Of a stretch of 5,700 nucleotides of DNA, positions 4,890 through 5,700 are shown one piece after another. The position numbers and the translations under genes are program-made. Position 1 is the stretch's first letter; each line of letters starts with the position of its first letter. The stretch is from assembly GCA_913064995.1 (NCBI GenBank), contig CAJYBL010000100.1, forward strand, positions 1-5,700, read 5' to 3'. Source of the stretch: an uncultured Alphaproteobacteria bacterium. Lineage in GTDB: Bacteria > Pseudomonadota > Alphaproteobacteria > Puniceispirillales > Puniceispirillaceae. The notes below the pieces were generated by a model. The model was not told the origin of the DNA. It worked only from the letters and a program-made list of their open reading frames with translations, and did no database searches.

Positions 4890-5700
4890 CTAGCGTCGCC
4901 GCCAAATCGTCCCATCAACACTATCTTCAAGAATAATGCCAGCACCCGTCAATTGATCCCGAATTTCATCGGCTTTGCCAAATTCACGGTTGGCGCGAGC
5001 TTGTTTCCGCGCTTCGATAAGGCCGTCAATGGCAGCATCATCCAAACCATCATCGGTTGCAGCATCACCCGCCTTGGCCCAGCCATCGGCACTTTGCTGC
5101 AAAAGACCGAGAACTGCAGCGCTGGCCTTTAACGCCTTTGCCGCGGCATCATCACCTTTGTTTGCCAAGCGCGCCAATTCATGCAACCGCGCCATCGCTG
5201 CAGGCGTGTTTAAATCATCAAGAAGGCAGGCAATAAAATCAGCATCAATTTTGTCATGCGAGGCGTCAACATCACCAACAGCACGATATAGCCGGTCAAG
5301 ACCGTTGCGCGCGTCACGCATGGCGTTATCCGATAAATCCAATGGCGCGCGGTAATGCGCCGATAAGAGCGCCGCACGCAAGGTCTCGCCGCGATATTGA
5401 TCAGCAGCATCAATAACCGAAATAATATTGCCAAGCGATTTTGACATTTTTTCATCATTCATCGTGACAAAGCCGTTATGCAGCCAATAATGCGCCATTT
5501 TTGTTTGATCATGCGCACAACAGCTTTGCGCGATTTCATTTTCATGATGCGGAAAAATCAAATCCAACCCACCGGCATGAATATCAAACACCTCGCCAAG
5601 ATAGGTTTTGGCCATCGCCGAACATTCAATATGCCATCCAGGTCGACCACGTCCCCACGGGCTGTTCAATCCGGGCTGATCATCCCTGCTTGGTTTCCCT
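4890..5700 (-). CDS. cysS: Cysteinyl-tRNA synthetase, C-terminal part (partial)
   Basis: The last 269 residues of CysRS, a class I aminoacyl-tRNA synthetase that attaches cysteine to tRNA-Cys using ATP. The frame is open through the right edge (GKPSRDDQPGLNSPWG...), so the start and the HIGH motif lie outside. Seen, numbered from the first complete codon: RPGWHIECSAM (19-29) with zinc ligand Cys26; FPHHENEIAQS (49-59) with His51 and Glu55 spaced as the other zinc ligands; WLHNGFVTM; the KMSKS loop (84-88); the helical DALR-like domain; and the end FGKADEIRDQL...GTIWRRR, the usual C-terminal pattern. Full-length CysRS is about 460 residues, so a little over half is present. The TTG at 5669 is an internal leucine codon, not a start. 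cimA follows 98 bp downstream, probably in the same transcript. Confidence 0.97.
   Translation of the reverse strand, partial: GKPSRDDQPGLNSPWGRGRPGWHIECSAMAKTYLGEVFDIHAGGLDLIFPHHENEIAQSCCAHDQTKMAHYWLHNGFVTMNDEKMSKSLGNIISVIDAADQYRGETLRAALLSAHYRAPLDLSDNAMRDARNGLDRLYRAVGDVDASHDKIDADFIACLLDDLNTPAAMARLHELARLANKGDDAAAKALKASAAVLGLLQQSADGWAKAGDAATDDGLDDAAIDGLIEARKQARANREFGKADEIRDQLTGAGIILEDSVDGTIWRRR

Noticed and set aside
4975..5355. 126-codon + strand open frame inside cysS
   Set aside because: Alanine/serine/arginine-rich shadow of the cysS C-terminal domain, with no motif.
1..5700. Accessory or novel defence/mobile system
   Set aside because: All of the coding sequence is accounted for by conserved chromosomal genes; no transposase, integrase, direct-repeat array or unknown gene cluster is present.

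Overview
The window looks like an ordinary piece of alphaproteobacterial housekeeping chromosome with moderate GC. The grounds are alphaproteobacterial-type protein sequences (S4 without the zinc-cysteine cluster, PurL and BolA forms) and the purL-bolA-grxD order typical of that class. A SAR116-like or other marine alphaproteobacterium would fit, but this is an impression and no marker in the window proves it. I saw no insertion sequence, phage gene, CRISPR array, toxin-antitoxin pair, tRNA or rRNA, and no previously undescribed system.

Positions 1-927 (+ strand) hold the 3' end of purL (purine synthesis), then a BolA-family gene and a CGFS monothiol glutaredoxin gene (grxD). All three run in the same direction with gaps of 47-59 bp and no convincing internal terminator, so they are probably one transcript. 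BolA and CGFS glutaredoxins are known partners that share a [2Fe-2S] cluster. A G-U-containing hairpin just after grxD may end this unit; it reaches into the 3' end of the convergent neighbour.

Positions 975-5700 (- strand) read right to left as cysS (3' part), cimA, a TrmJ-type tRNA methyltransferase gene, rpsD, and a small ABM-domain (antibiotic biosynthesis monooxygenase-like) gene. cysS, cimA and trmJ look like one unit: cysS and cimA are 98 bp apart, and cimA and trmJ overlap by 4 bp. rpsD has its own strong-looking promoter 17 bp after the trmJ stop, a leader of roughly 110 nt, a good Shine-Dalgarno site, and a clear Rho-independent terminator with a GCAA loop. The ABM gene lies beyond that terminator and must have its own promoter, which I could not define well.

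The genes cover purine synthesis, iron-sulfur handling, ribosome assembly, tRNA charging and modification, and threonine-independent isoleucine synthesis through citramalate. No stretch over 300 bp lacks a gene. The most interesting non-coding signals are the rpsD leader, the convergent grxD/ABM hairpin, and an inverted repeat upstream of the ABM gene.
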